Assembly (NCBI GenBank): GCA_030612225.1
Contig: JAUWOH010000225.1
Location: forward strand, 1 to 5,673
Direction: 5' to 3'
DNA length: 5,673 bases
Source of the DNA: Desulfobacteraceae bacterium
GTDB taxonomy: Bacteria > Desulfobacterota > Desulfobacteria > Desulfobacterales > JAUWMJ01
The notes under the pieces are model-generated. The model saw only the letters and a program-made list of their open reading frames with translations, had not been told where the DNA came from and did no database searches. Position 1 is the first letter of the stretch. Each line of letters begins with the position of its first letter. Shown here piece by piece: positions 1 to 5,630 of the stretch. Position numbers and translations under genes: made by a program.

Positions 1-126
1 TATCCCATCCATAATGGAAAGCTGGAGGGGGTAAACAATAAGATTAAAGTTATCAAACGCAAAGCCTATGGGTACCATGATCTACGCTACTTTATGTTGA
101 AAATCTATCAGGCTTTCTACAACTAA
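1..126 (+). CDS. Transposase C-terminus, ISL3-like (partial)
   Basis: The reading frame is open from the first base of the window to TAA at 124-126, giving 41 residues. The sequence HNGKLEGVNNKIKVIKRKAY followed by GYHDLRYFMLKIYQAFYN is characteristic of the extreme C-terminus of DDE transposases of the ISL3 (IS204/IS1001/IS1096/IS1165) group. In that group the E of LEGVNNKIK is the last catalytic acidic residue of the DDE triad and is followed by basic residues and a YG(Y/F)-R-F motif. The enzyme cuts and rejoins the element's ends. Only the final part is present, so activity cannot be judged. Its stop codon overlaps the stop codon of the convergent minus-strand gene (TAG, 125-123) and lies inside the element's terminal repeat. 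Family assignment is from motif recognition, not a search. Confidence 0.85.
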   Translation, partial: YPIHNGKLEGVNNKIKVIKRKAYGYHDLRYFMLKIYQAFYN

Positions 127-140
127 TTTGGAGAAGAACC
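115..140 (-). repeat. Right terminal inverted repeat of the ISL3-like element
   Basis: Read from the outer end inward (minus strand from 140), the sequence begins GGTTCTTCTCCAAATTAG. It matches the sequence starting at 5352 on the plus strand at 24 of the first 26 positions; the two differences are at positions 14 and 22. The repeat overlaps the last codons of the transposase, a compact arrangement. Transposases bind and cut at such repeats. Confidence 0.8.
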
Positions 141-428
141 ATATAAAAGAACATTTTCATACAATCCGACCCATTCAAAATAATCTGCATCGTCACCCAG
201 CGTGCCAGCCTCAAATTTACTGAAAAATTCCTCTGAATCCATTTGATATTTGGTCTCAAATCTTTCCAGTTCATAACGTATCTGATTTATTTTGTTGTTA
301 TATTTGGCTATTTGAAATGTAATCAATTTATCTAAACTGGTATCGAGTTCCTCACTTGCACCGAATGACAATAATATATCTATTTTCTCTCTCGAATTTT
401 CTAATAATTTGTTATTTGTGTTTTTCAT
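123..428 (-). pseudogene. Small acidic protein, 3' end truncated by IS insertion; possible antitoxin-like
   Basis: This small frame encodes 101 residues from ATG at 428. Residues 1-96 look native; residues 97-101 (GSSPN) and the TAG stop are encoded by the inserted IS end, so the natural C-terminus is lost. The native part is helical and charged. An N-terminal helical region (LDKLITFQIAKYNN) is followed by ELERFETKYQMDSEEFFSKF and then an acidic EAGTLGDDADYFEW segment. The pattern KYxMxxEEFxxKFExGxLGDDxDYFEW resembles small proteins I associate with toxin-antitoxin-like pairs next to TumE/DUF6516 or similar toxins, but that is a weak recollection. A partner gene would be expected to the left and is not visible. 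The start could instead be GTG at 440 (adding MRYN). I prefer ATG at 428 because a purine-rich AAGAGTGAG lies about 8 bases upstream of it. The shortened protein may still fold, because the lost part could be small. Confidence 0.6.
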
Positions 429-607
429 GTTGTATCTCACTCTTTATTGTTTGTTGATTTTTCTCGCTACAAATCTCATTAATCTGCATTTAGGTTCTTT
501 GATTTATTCACTTTTTTCTTAGCAGAAATAGAGATTTTTTAAAAGAGAATAATTTTTTAATATATAACGCCCTTTTGTACGGTAGAATTATGTCTGATTT
601 TATTTTT
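429..607. other. AT-rich non-coding gap upstream of the truncated small gene
   Basis: No convincing gene is seen on either strand. The stretch 485-580 is very AT-rich, with T/A runs such as GATTTTTTAAAAG near 532-544 and TTTTTTAATATATAAC near 553-568. Any promoter for the minus-strand gene at 428 should lie here. TATATT on the minus strand near 561-566 could be a -10 box, but no good -35 is found at the right distance, so no promoter is called. Together with the repeat at 608-730 it makes up the roughly 310-bp gene-free stretch. Confidence 0.5.
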
Positions 608-730
608 TACCACGAAAACACGAAAGGACCCCAGTACGATCTTCCTGACCTACGGGGCAGGCGAAAGCCCAAAGCATCCTTGTCCCCTAATTCTTTTTTC
701 GTGTTTTGGCTATTTCGGGCTTTCGTGATT
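608..730. repeat. Non-coding repeat with inverted CACGAAAG arms
   Basis: The left part contains CACGAAAACACGAAAG at 611-626. The right part contains TTTTTTCGTGTTTT (694-707) and CTTTCGTG (720-727), the inverted form of the left motif. A second perfect inverted pair is CGAAAGCCC (662-670) and GGGCTTTCG (717-725). The GC-rich centre (627-690) contrasts with the AT-rich DNA to its left. Such 'ACCACGAAAACACGAAAG' modules are a common type of dispersed repeat in deltaproteobacterial genomes, as far as I recall. The element ends 10 bp from the stop codon of the DUF4384 gene, so on the minus strand its arms would be transcribed just after that gene and could act as a 3' stem or weak terminator. There is only one copy in this window, so 'dispersed' is inferred. 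Confidence 0.6.
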
Positions 731-740
731 GGCTTTTATG

Positions 741-2117
741 CTATTTAGGATAACTGACAATAAAGCAAGTATCCGTAGCAATCTTATCAGTAAAGATCGC
801 TCCCTGGTACTGGGTTCCAACCGGCAGATTTGCCGGTTTCACTACACCGACTCCCCTGGTTCTCAGGTTTACGGCCCCGCGGGTATTGGAAACGGTTTCC
901 GAGTAATAATTGCCTTGAGCTTTTCGCAAAGTTTCTTTTATGTCCGTGAACTGCTTTTCCGATGCTATGACGGTAATTACATCTTTGCCGAAGGGTGGTT
1001 GGACTTCCAGCTCTCCCAGTTTACCTATAATTTTTATCTCCCCGGCTTTTAGTCTGTTATTCTTGTCGTGAACGTTCGGGAAAAGGAGGGTGTTTATTGT
1101 TTGTGCTTTGCGGTTTTTGCCGGCAGTAGACAGGTATATTACCTTGATATAGCAGTCCTTGGTGGCCTTTATTTTAAATTTTATCTTTTCGCCATTATAG
1201 TAGTCGGCCCCCTGCCCTTTTTTAGATACTATTCTTACCTTAAAACCGCGGCTTTTGTCGCTGTGTTTTACATCATCGTCAGCAAGAGCTAAAAAATAAT
1301 CGTTTTTTATTCTTCCTGCTATTTGGTTTAATAGATTTTTAAACTCTTTGTTCTGACTTATAAGTTCATCTATCTTCTGGCTTTGCTGTTGCTGGGCACT
1401 TTCTATTTTGCTTAGATGTTGTCTTCTTGTTCTTTCAAGCTGTTCGATCTGGCTGCGAATATCTGCATATTCCTTTCTGGTACTCTCTCCGGAAGCATCT
1501 GTCTTTTTTTCAATCTCTTTCAAAAGAGTTTGGAGCTGGACCATCCTGTCGTCGAAAGCTTTCATATTTCTGTTTAAAATATTGGCTATCTCTTTTGTCC
1601 CTTTTAAAATCTCATCCTGCCTGTTTTCCAGCCGGTCGACGACCTCGTTGATGAACTTTTGCTGTTTAACCTGCCTGTCTGCATTCTTTTTGTCGATCAC
1701 AACCAGCACCCAGTAACGGTGTTTTTTACTATCTGTCCATTTGGCTTTTTCTTTTATCCCGGACAGTGTCTTGCGTGTACTTACGAAAAGGGATGAAGCC
1801 ACGTGCTGTTCATCAAAGTCACCTTGCTGGGAAAGGCTTTCTTTAAACTGTGATTTAACGGAAACCGAAAGCTGGCAGCAAAGCTCGTCCAAGGCGCGAT
1901 CTTTTGCCAGCCGTATATCATCGTACCCTGGCGTGCCGCCCGTAAAATCTGCAAAGCTAATACCATGGTAAACACCGCTCAGTTTTAATGATCCGTTCTG
2001 ATGATCATTTATCCAACCGGGCGGATAGGCTGCAAAAACAGGTAAAGCAATCAGAAAGTAACAGAATATAATAAGGGGAATGAAAAACGGCGTGATTTTA
2101 ATTCGGATGTTATACAT
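741..2117 (-). CDS. Exported LPP20-like / coiled-coil / DUF4384 protein
   Basis: A 458-residue predicted exported protein of unknown exact role. Residues 1-30 are a signal peptide: basic N-terminus (MYNIRIK), hydrophobic core, and a VFA-A cleavage site near 29-30. No lipobox cysteine is present. Residues ~65-143 (RLAKDRALDELCCQLSVSVK, then KHRYWVLVVIDK) have the pattern of LPP20/LPP20-like domains. Residues ~150-272 are rich in Q, E, K, R and heptad-like, a probable coiled coil (EQLERTRRQHLSKIESAQQQ). Residues ~308-398 match the DUF4384 pattern: YNGEKIKFKIKATKDCYIKV, the LFPN core at 345-348, LKAGEI, QPPFGKDVITVIAS. About 60 further residues have no assignment. DUF4384 domains are often fused or linked to signalling or cell-surface modules; no such partner is obvious here. 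The start is well supported: AAGGAG lies about 6 bases upstream of ATG. It is 76 bp downstream of the DUF1643-like gene. A periplasmic or envelope-associated scaffold is plausible, but the function is unknown. Confidence 0.88.
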   Translation of the reverse strand: MYNIRIKITPFFIPLIIFCYFLIALPVFAAYPPGWINDHQNGSLKLSGVYHGISFADFTGGTPGYDDIRLAKDRALDELCCQLSVSVKSQFKESLSQQGDFDEQHVASSLFVSTRKTLSGIKEKAKWTDSKKHRYWVLVVIDKKNADRQVKQQKFINEVVDRLENRQDEILKGTKEIANILNRNMKAFDDRMVQLQTLLKEIEKKTDASGESTRKEYADIRSQIEQLERTRRQHLSKIESAQQQQSQKIDELISQNKEFKNLLNQIAGRIKNDYFLALADDDVKHSDKSRGFKVRIVSKKGQGADYYNGEKIKFKIKATKDCYIKVIYLSTAGKNRKAQTINTLLFPNVHDKNNRLKAGEIKIIGKLGELEVQPPFGKDVITVIASEKQFTDIKETLRKAQGNYYSETVSNTRGAVNLRTRGVGVVKPANLPVGTQYQGAIFTDKIATDTCFIVSYPK

Positions 2118-2123
2118 GTCTTT

Positions 2124-2129
2124 CTCCTT
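2124..2129 (-). promoter_or_regulatory. Ribosome binding site of the DUF4384 gene
   Basis: On the minus strand AAGGAG precedes ATG at 2117 by 6 bases (AAGGAGAAAGACATG). This near-consensus Shine-Dalgarno sequence fixes the start just before the signal peptide. Confidence 0.75.
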
Positions 2130-2193
2130 TTCGGTAATTCACATGTTTATCAGCAGCATCATTTACAGGGTTTTGAAGATAGGATGATTTGCA

Positions 2194-2904
2194 TTAGGCT
2201 TTGATTTCTCTAACCATATTGTTGACCCACTTTACTTTGTCTGTTTGCAGGGTGGGTAGAGGATGAAAATATTTATTTTCGGTGTCGGGCTTCATAAGTC
2301 CTGCAAGATCCGACATATCGGATATTATAGATATCTTGACCAAACATCTTTGAATAAGTGGTTCTAAGCCGGCGCTGACACCCCAAGCACAAATAATTGG
2401 TGCTTTGGGCTTCTTTTTGAGCTTTCCTTGTAGCTCATCAGTTCGCTCATCTGAAAAAATAGAGTGTGCTTGAAATCCTGTTATTTCCTCAATATTTCTA
2501 TAGCGCTCAATAAAATTCCCACTTTTAGGATCTCTCATATCTGAGATGTTTAATACTCTAACATGATCCCAACCACAATAATGCATCACTCTCATTACTT
2601 GATACTGCGTGGTATCCGGCTTTGTCGGCACCAGAGATACTACAAGCTGGTTTATCTGTTCTTCCGAAATGGCATTATTTACGTGTTCAAGAGGAACTGA
2701 TGACCCTGGATTCATCATGATAAATATTGCATTAGGAGATTGCTTTGATAATGAATCTATTTCAGGTGGTTTACTTTGTTTTGTCACAATCTCGAGAACG
2801 CTTCGACAGTTAATTTGATCTCCTGACTTCAAATTAATCAAGAAAAAATGACCGAAAACTTCGAAATTGTTTTTGAGCATTCCTGCAGGTATGAATTCAA
2901 ACAT
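2194..2904 (-). CDS. DUF1643-like cytoplasmic protein
   Basis: A 236-residue soluble protein with no signal peptide or membrane segment. It carries the ordered motifs of DUF1643 proteins: FIMMNPGSS (61-69, the usual MxNPS element), KPDTTQYQVMRVM (95-107, the DxT...R element), VRVLNISDMRDP (115-126, the NLxxxR element), IICAWG (170-175), and HPLP (214-217) near the C-terminus. The biochemical function of DUF1643 is unknown to me; members occur in phages and accessory regions. The first ~55 residues precede the core. The ATG at 2904 is preceded by TTTGGAG, with 9 bases between GGAG and the start. Its stop lies 76 bp before the DUF4384 gene on the same strand, so co-transcription is possible but not shown. 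Upstream (2905-3062) is repeat-containing DNA, consistent with an independently acquired gene. Family assignment is from motifs only. Confidence 0.78.
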   Translation of the reverse strand: MFEFIPAGMLKNNFEVFGHFFLINLKSGDQINCRSVLEIVTKQSKPPEIDSLSKQSPNAIFIMMNPGSSVPLEHVNNAISEEQINQLVVSLVPTKPDTTQYQVMRVMHYCGWDHVRVLNISDMRDPKSGNFIERYRNIEEITGFQAHSIFSDERTDELQGKLKKKPKAPIICAWGVSAGLEPLIQRCLVKISIISDMSDLAGLMKPDTENKYFHPLPTLQTDKVKWVNNMVREIKA

Positions 2905-2961
2905 TTAGTGATACTCCAAAGGTAACTACTCACGTAGTCAGGCTGAAGCTGTTTAGGTCAT

Positions 2962-3006
2962 CTCTTCCAAATTTCTACTTTCCAATTTCCCCGCTTTCCT
3001 TTCGTT
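2962..3006 (+). repeat. Short dispersed repeat, copy 1
   Basis: The stretch ending at 3006 matches the last bases of the window: 2970-3006 and 5637-5673 agree at 35 of 37 positions, same orientation, with the shared core GCTTTCCTTTCGTT. The second copy is cut off by the window end, so the repeat may continue past 3006 (AAGACGGGATCTACG...). The gap 2905-3062 has no gene. It also contains a small perfect hairpin, ACTAC/GTAGT, in the sequence ACTACTCACGTAGT at 2926-2939. Confidence 0.75.
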
Positions 3007-3042
3007 CAAGACGGGATCTACGCTTCGCTCCGACAAGTTTCA

Positions 3043-3056
3043 AGCCGTGAACGGCT
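3043..3056 (-). terminator. Possible weak stem-loop after the permease gene
   Basis: On the minus strand, 6 bases beyond the permease stop codon, AGCCG-TTCA-CGGCT forms a 5-bp GC-rich stem with a 4-base loop. It is not followed by a U tract, so it is at best a weak or factor-dependent 3' end. Position right after the operon's last gene is the main support. Confidence 0.3.
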
Positions 3057-3062
3057 ACAAAT

Positions 3063-4112
3063 TTACTTTCTCCATGAAAACAATGATGCTCCGATAGTTA
3101 AAAAAACCGCTGTCATTATCAAAAGAATGGATATCTCAGGAACCACATCAACGAGTCCCTGGCCGTCATTCATTATTTTGCGTGCTGCACGAAGCAGATG
3201 TGTCAGTGGAAAAATATTGGCAAACATCTTTATCCAATGCGGAGCTCCTTCAATGGAAAACCAGACTTCGGATAAAAACATCATGGGCCATGTCAGAAAG
3301 TTAAGAATCCCTGATGTCAACTCTTCGTTGGTTCCCCGGGAGGCTACAATCACTCCCAATGAAATCAGCGAAAATCCCCCGATAAAAAAAACAATTACCA
3401 AATCAAAAACAGAACCCTCAACATTAAATGAAAATATCAAATCACATCCGATCCAGATTATAACAACCATAAATGTCAATATAATCAAGCGGGAAATAGT
3501 TTGAGCGGTGAGATATTCCAGTGCGGTTAACGGTGTGGCCTTTAATCGTTTTAAAACACCGTTTTTCCGATACCGCACAATAACATATCCTACTCCGAAA
3601 AGTGCACTGAACATCATATTCATGGCCAGAATTCCGGGAAACAGAAAATCAATATAACGGATTTCTTTTCCTTGGATAACCTGTTTTTTACCCAGTTGTT
3701 TAAATTTTTCAGGAATAAGGCTGGAATTATACAATTTTTCAACAATATACCCTTTGGGCGAAGAACTGCTTACCCAGTATTTGAATTCCTTGGATTCCAG
3801 GTTTACCAGCATGTCAATCTTATGATGTTTTAATTTATCCAATCCAATTTCAAAGTTTGGAAATGCTATAAATTCAATAGCTGTTTCTTTTTTAAAATCT
3901 TCAGGCAAGTTTAATTCCGCATTGACTACACTTTCTGCTGTATGCGGGAAAACACCTACCTTATATTCCGGCCGACTTCCCCCTCCAAAGATCAGACCAA
4001 ACCCGACCACGATTAAAAACGGAAAAAGCAAATTCCATCCCAATGAGCCTTTATCCCGAAAAAATTCTAAATTTCTTGCTTTTAAAATTGCTAAAATACG
4101 TGTGAAATTCAT
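3063..4112 (-). CDS. ABC-2 type transporter permease
   Basis: A 349-residue inner-membrane permease of an ABC exporter. Topology as read: a short cytoplasmic N-terminus (ILKARNLEFFRDKGSLGWN), TM1 ~24-43, then an extracytoplasmic domain of ~110 residues (45-152), then five hydrophobic segments near 154-178, 203-227, 235-257, 267-285 and 326-346. The signature stretch KNGVLKRLKATPLTALEYLT (183-202) after TM2 is typical of the coupling region of ABC-2 permeases, as is FPLTHLLRAAR (311-321). This fits the ABC2_membrane_3/DrrB-NatB type with a large loop after TM1. It is the second gene of the exporter pair, downstream of its ATPase but separated by a 295-bp palindrome rather than the usual few bases. 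A modest AGGT Shine-Dalgarno precedes ATG at 4112. The reading frame is intact. The substrate is unknown; drugs, lipids or peptides are all possible. Confidence 0.9.
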   Translation of the reverse strand: MNFTRILAILKARNLEFFRDKGSLGWNLLFPFLIVVGFGLIFGGGSRPEYKVGVFPHTAESVVNAELNLPEDFKKETAIEFIAFPNFEIGLDKLKHHKIDMLVNLESKEFKYWVSSSSPKGYIVEKLYNSSLIPEKFKQLGKKQVIQGKEIRYIDFLFPGILAMNMMFSALFGVGYVIVRYRKNGVLKRLKATPLTALEYLTAQTISRLIILTFMVVIIWIGCDLIFSFNVEGSVFDLVIVFFIGGFSLISLGVIVASRGTNEELTSGILNFLTWPMMFLSEVWFSIEGAPHWIKMFANIFPLTHLLRAARKIMNDGQGLVDVVPEISILLIMTAVFLTIGASLFSWRK

Positions 4113-4141
4113 ATATCTTTACCTGTCACAACTCAAAATTG

Positions 4142-4436
4142 ATGGCTAAGTAGAAAGTTCCATATACGCCCCGCAGGAAGTGCCCTTGGGGTGCAAGGCG
4201 CAGCGGTTTTTCAAAAGACCTTTGAAAAATGGTGATTTATGTTCGAGTTCAAGAAAGGCGAAAATTTCAACCGCAGGAATATATAGAATATTTCGAGGAT
4301 TGAAATTTGAGCCTGACGCAGAAATCGGGCATAAAGTGCCGTTTTGCAAAGGTCTTTCAGAGACGAGGCAATACATGTATGCCGAGTTTCTGAAAAACCG
4401 CTGCAACGCAGTAGATGGGACTTTCTACGACGCCAT
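4142..4436. repeat. ~295-bp imperfect palindromic element inside the ABC exporter operon
   Basis: The two halves are inverted copies. Outer ends: ATGGC (4142-4146) with GCCAT (4432-4436), and GTAGAAAGTTCCAT (4150-4163) with ATGGGACTTTCTAC (4415-4428), one mismatch. Middle: GCAGCGGTTTTTCA (4200-4213) with TGAAAAACCGCTGC (4391-4404), perfect over 14 bp; AAAGACCTTTG (4214-4224) with CAAAGGTCTTT (4347-4357), perfect over 11 bp. Centre: AAATTTCAA (4262-4270) with TTGAAATTT (4300-4308), enclosing an AT-rich near-palindrome. Each arm also has its own hairpin: TTTTTCAAA/TTTGAAAAA at 4207-4229, and around GGCAATACATGTATGCC at 4367-4383. Open frames crossing it are by-products of the inverted structure. 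There is no transposase, so it is a MITE-like or REP-like non-autonomous element. It lies between the ATPase stop and the permease start. No clear target duplication is seen. Confidence 0.85.
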
Positions 4437-4441
4437 TACGA

Positions 4442-5326
4442 TTATTCTCTTAACTTACGACCAGTCAATGTCAAAAATACATCTTCAAGATTGGGGGTAT
4501 GAACCCTTACATTTTCAAATGGGATGTTTTTTTTCATCAATGTATTAAAACATCCCTTGATATCATCCACTTGGATTTCAACCAGATCATCTACAATCTG
4601 ATAGGAGTAAGGTAAATCAGAAATCCTGGATTCAATATCCTTCATCGGGAGTAAAACAGACGTTGATTTACAATAGGTTTTTATCAATTCCGAGGGACTT
4701 CCATAGGCAATGATTTCTCCATGGTCCAGGATTGCTATTTCATCACACAGATATTCAGCCTCTTCCATATAGTGAGTGGTCAGTACGACTGTTTTTCCCT
4801 GGGCCTTGATGAATTTTACGATTTCCCACAGATTACGTCTTGCCTGGGGATCCAGACCTGTTGACGGTTCATCCAAAAATATCAAATCAGGGTTATTGAC
4901 CAAGGCGATGGCAAGCAACAGCCGCTGCTTCTGGCCACCGGACAATTTATCATTTTGCTGGTCCAGGATATCATGCAGATGGCACATCTCGATAATCTTT
5001 TCGAGATTGTTTTTTCGGGAATAAAGAGTGCCAAAGGTTTTCAACGTCTCATGAACCTTGAGATAGGCGAGTAATGCGGTCTGTTGAAACTGGATTCCTA
5101 CCTCTTCTTTAAAAGACCGATAACGGGGTTTATTTTTGTACAAAATTTCCCCTGATGTGGGTGGAAGGATACCTTCGATCACTTCCAGGGCAGTTGTTTT
5201 CCCAGCCCCATTTGGCCCGAGCAGTCCAAAACAGATACCCTGCCTGATTTTAAAACTGATCTCATTTACAGCTGTCAGTTTACCGTAATTCTTTTTTAAT
5301 TTCCTGATTTCAAGAATGGTGGTCAT
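4442..5326 (-). CDS. ABC transporter ATP-binding protein (DrrA/NatA-like)
   Basis: A complete 294-residue nucleotide-binding subunit that powers the exporter by ATP hydrolysis at the cytoplasmic face. Motifs in order: Walker A GPNGAGKT (37-44), Q-loop glutamine near Q81 in GIQFQQTAL, ABC signature LSGGQKQR (128-135), Walker B LIFLDEP with catalytic E153, D-loop TGLDP (156-160) and H-loop His185 in VLTTHYMEEAE. All catalytic residues are present. The C-terminal ~80 residues ending VHTPNLEDVFLTLTGRKLRE match the DUF4162-type tail found in DrrA-like exporters of antibiotics, lipids or ions. The start ATG at 5326 has GGAG 8 bases upstream (CGGAGATTTAAGGATG). It is the first gene of the pair with the permease at 3063-4112. 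Its upstream region is cut to about 25 bp by an IS-end-like palindrome, so its native promoter may be missing. Substrate unknown. Confidence 0.94.
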   Translation of the reverse strand: MTTILEIRKLKKNYGKLTAVNEISFKIRQGICFGLLGPNGAGKTTALEVIEGILPPTSGEILYKNKPRYRSFKEEVGIQFQQTALLAYLKVHETLKTFGTLYSRKNNLEKIIEMCHLHDILDQQNDKLSGGQKQRLLLAIALVNNPDLIFLDEPSTGLDPQARRNLWEIVKFIKAQGKTVVLTTHYMEEAEYLCDEIAILDHGEIIAYGSPSELIKTYCKSTSVLLPMKDIESRISDLPYSYQIVDDLVEIQVDDIKGCFNTLMKKNIPFENVRVHTPNLEDVFLTLTGRKLRE

Positions 5327-5351
5327 CCTTAAATCTCCGATTAATAAAATA

Positions 5352-5385
5352 GGTTCTTCTCCAATTTAGTTGGAGAAGAGGGTCC
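5352..5385 (+). repeat. ISL3-like IS end / self-palindromic terminal repeat
   Basis: From 5352 the sequence GGTTCTTCTCCAATTTAG matches the inverted terminal repeat of the left-hand IS at 24 of the outer 26 positions. It is also a hairpin: TCTTCTCCAA (5355-5364) pairs perfectly with TTGGAGAAGA (5370-5379) around the loop TTTAG. Orientation is that of an IS left end with the element running right. However, no transposase is recognisable in the remaining 320 bp, so it may be a relic, a solo end, or an element whose gene begins beyond the window. It lies 25 bp upstream of the ATPase start codon, so a transcript coming from further right would carry this hairpin in its leader. Confidence 0.7.
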
Positions 5386-5630
5386 AGGCTTCACCTTCGG
5401 CTACGCCCGGCAAGCCAGGATTCAAAGGTTTGTTTTCTAAAGACTTTATCGGCTGTCATTTACATAATGTTGGTGATACTTATTTGTTTGGATAATTGAG
5501 ATGATCAGGCAGCATAACAGAAAATAATAATAAATCAAATCGTTATGCAAAATACACCTTTCTTTTCAAAGAAAATTTCGTAAGCGTTCATGGAACGTTG
5601 AAATTAGTAAATAGAAATTGGATATTTGGC
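5386..5630. other. Non-coding region with small inverted repeats
   Basis: No gene is recognisable on either strand. Visible structure: CCAGGCTT (5384-5391) with AAGCCAGG (5412-5419), 7 of 8 paired over a GC-rich loop; GCATAAC (5512-5518) with GTTATGC (5542-5548), perfect, flanking an A/T-rich loop; CGTTC-ATG-GAACG (5585-5597). These look like remains of mobile or repeat DNA. No ISL3-like transposase frame is recognised here. Confidence 0.45.

Larger units (their letters stand above)
1..140 (+). mobile_element. Right end of an ISL3-like insertion sequence
   Basis: This is the 3' part of an insertion sequence that extends leftward out of the window. It holds the end of a transposase reading frame and a terminal inverted repeat whose outermost base is 140. 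The boundary is set by TTGGAGAAGAACC at 128-140, whose reverse complement GGTTCTTCTCCAA recurs at 5352-5364. It is supported by the neighbouring minus-strand gene, whose family-like sequence stops exactly at this point. ISL3 elements are known to have terminal repeats beginning GGNTCTT-like and to make 8-bp target duplications; the flanking 8 bases here would be ATATAAAA at 141-148. The left end is not visible, so the duplication cannot be confirmed. Confidence 0.8.

Noticed and set aside
92..274. 60-residue minus-strand frame overlapping the IS end and the small gene
   Set aside because: It is out of frame with the patterned small protein and antisense to the transposase end, with no recognisable features.
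729..1971. Plus-strand and second minus-strand frames inside the DUF4384 gene
   Set aside because: They overlap a well-supported gene with a signal peptide, good RBS and recognisable domains; the translations have low-complexity, shadow-like composition.
4146..4548. Open reading frames on both strands through the palindrome (4146-4406 minus, 4180-4548 plus)
   Set aside because: They arise from the inverted-repeat sequence, have no family resemblance, and the plus-strand one runs into the ATPase gene on the opposite strand.
141..5351. Target-site duplication of a single transposition event joining both IS ends
   Set aside because: The inner flanking 8-mers ATATAAAA and ATAAAATA are similar only in AT content, and in a composite transposon the duplication would lie outside the window anyway.
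5512..5548. GCATAAC...GTTATGC pair considered as an integron attC-like site
   Set aside because: The core does not fit the RYYYAAC/GTTRRRY consensus, the inner boxes are absent, and no integrase or cassette gene is present.
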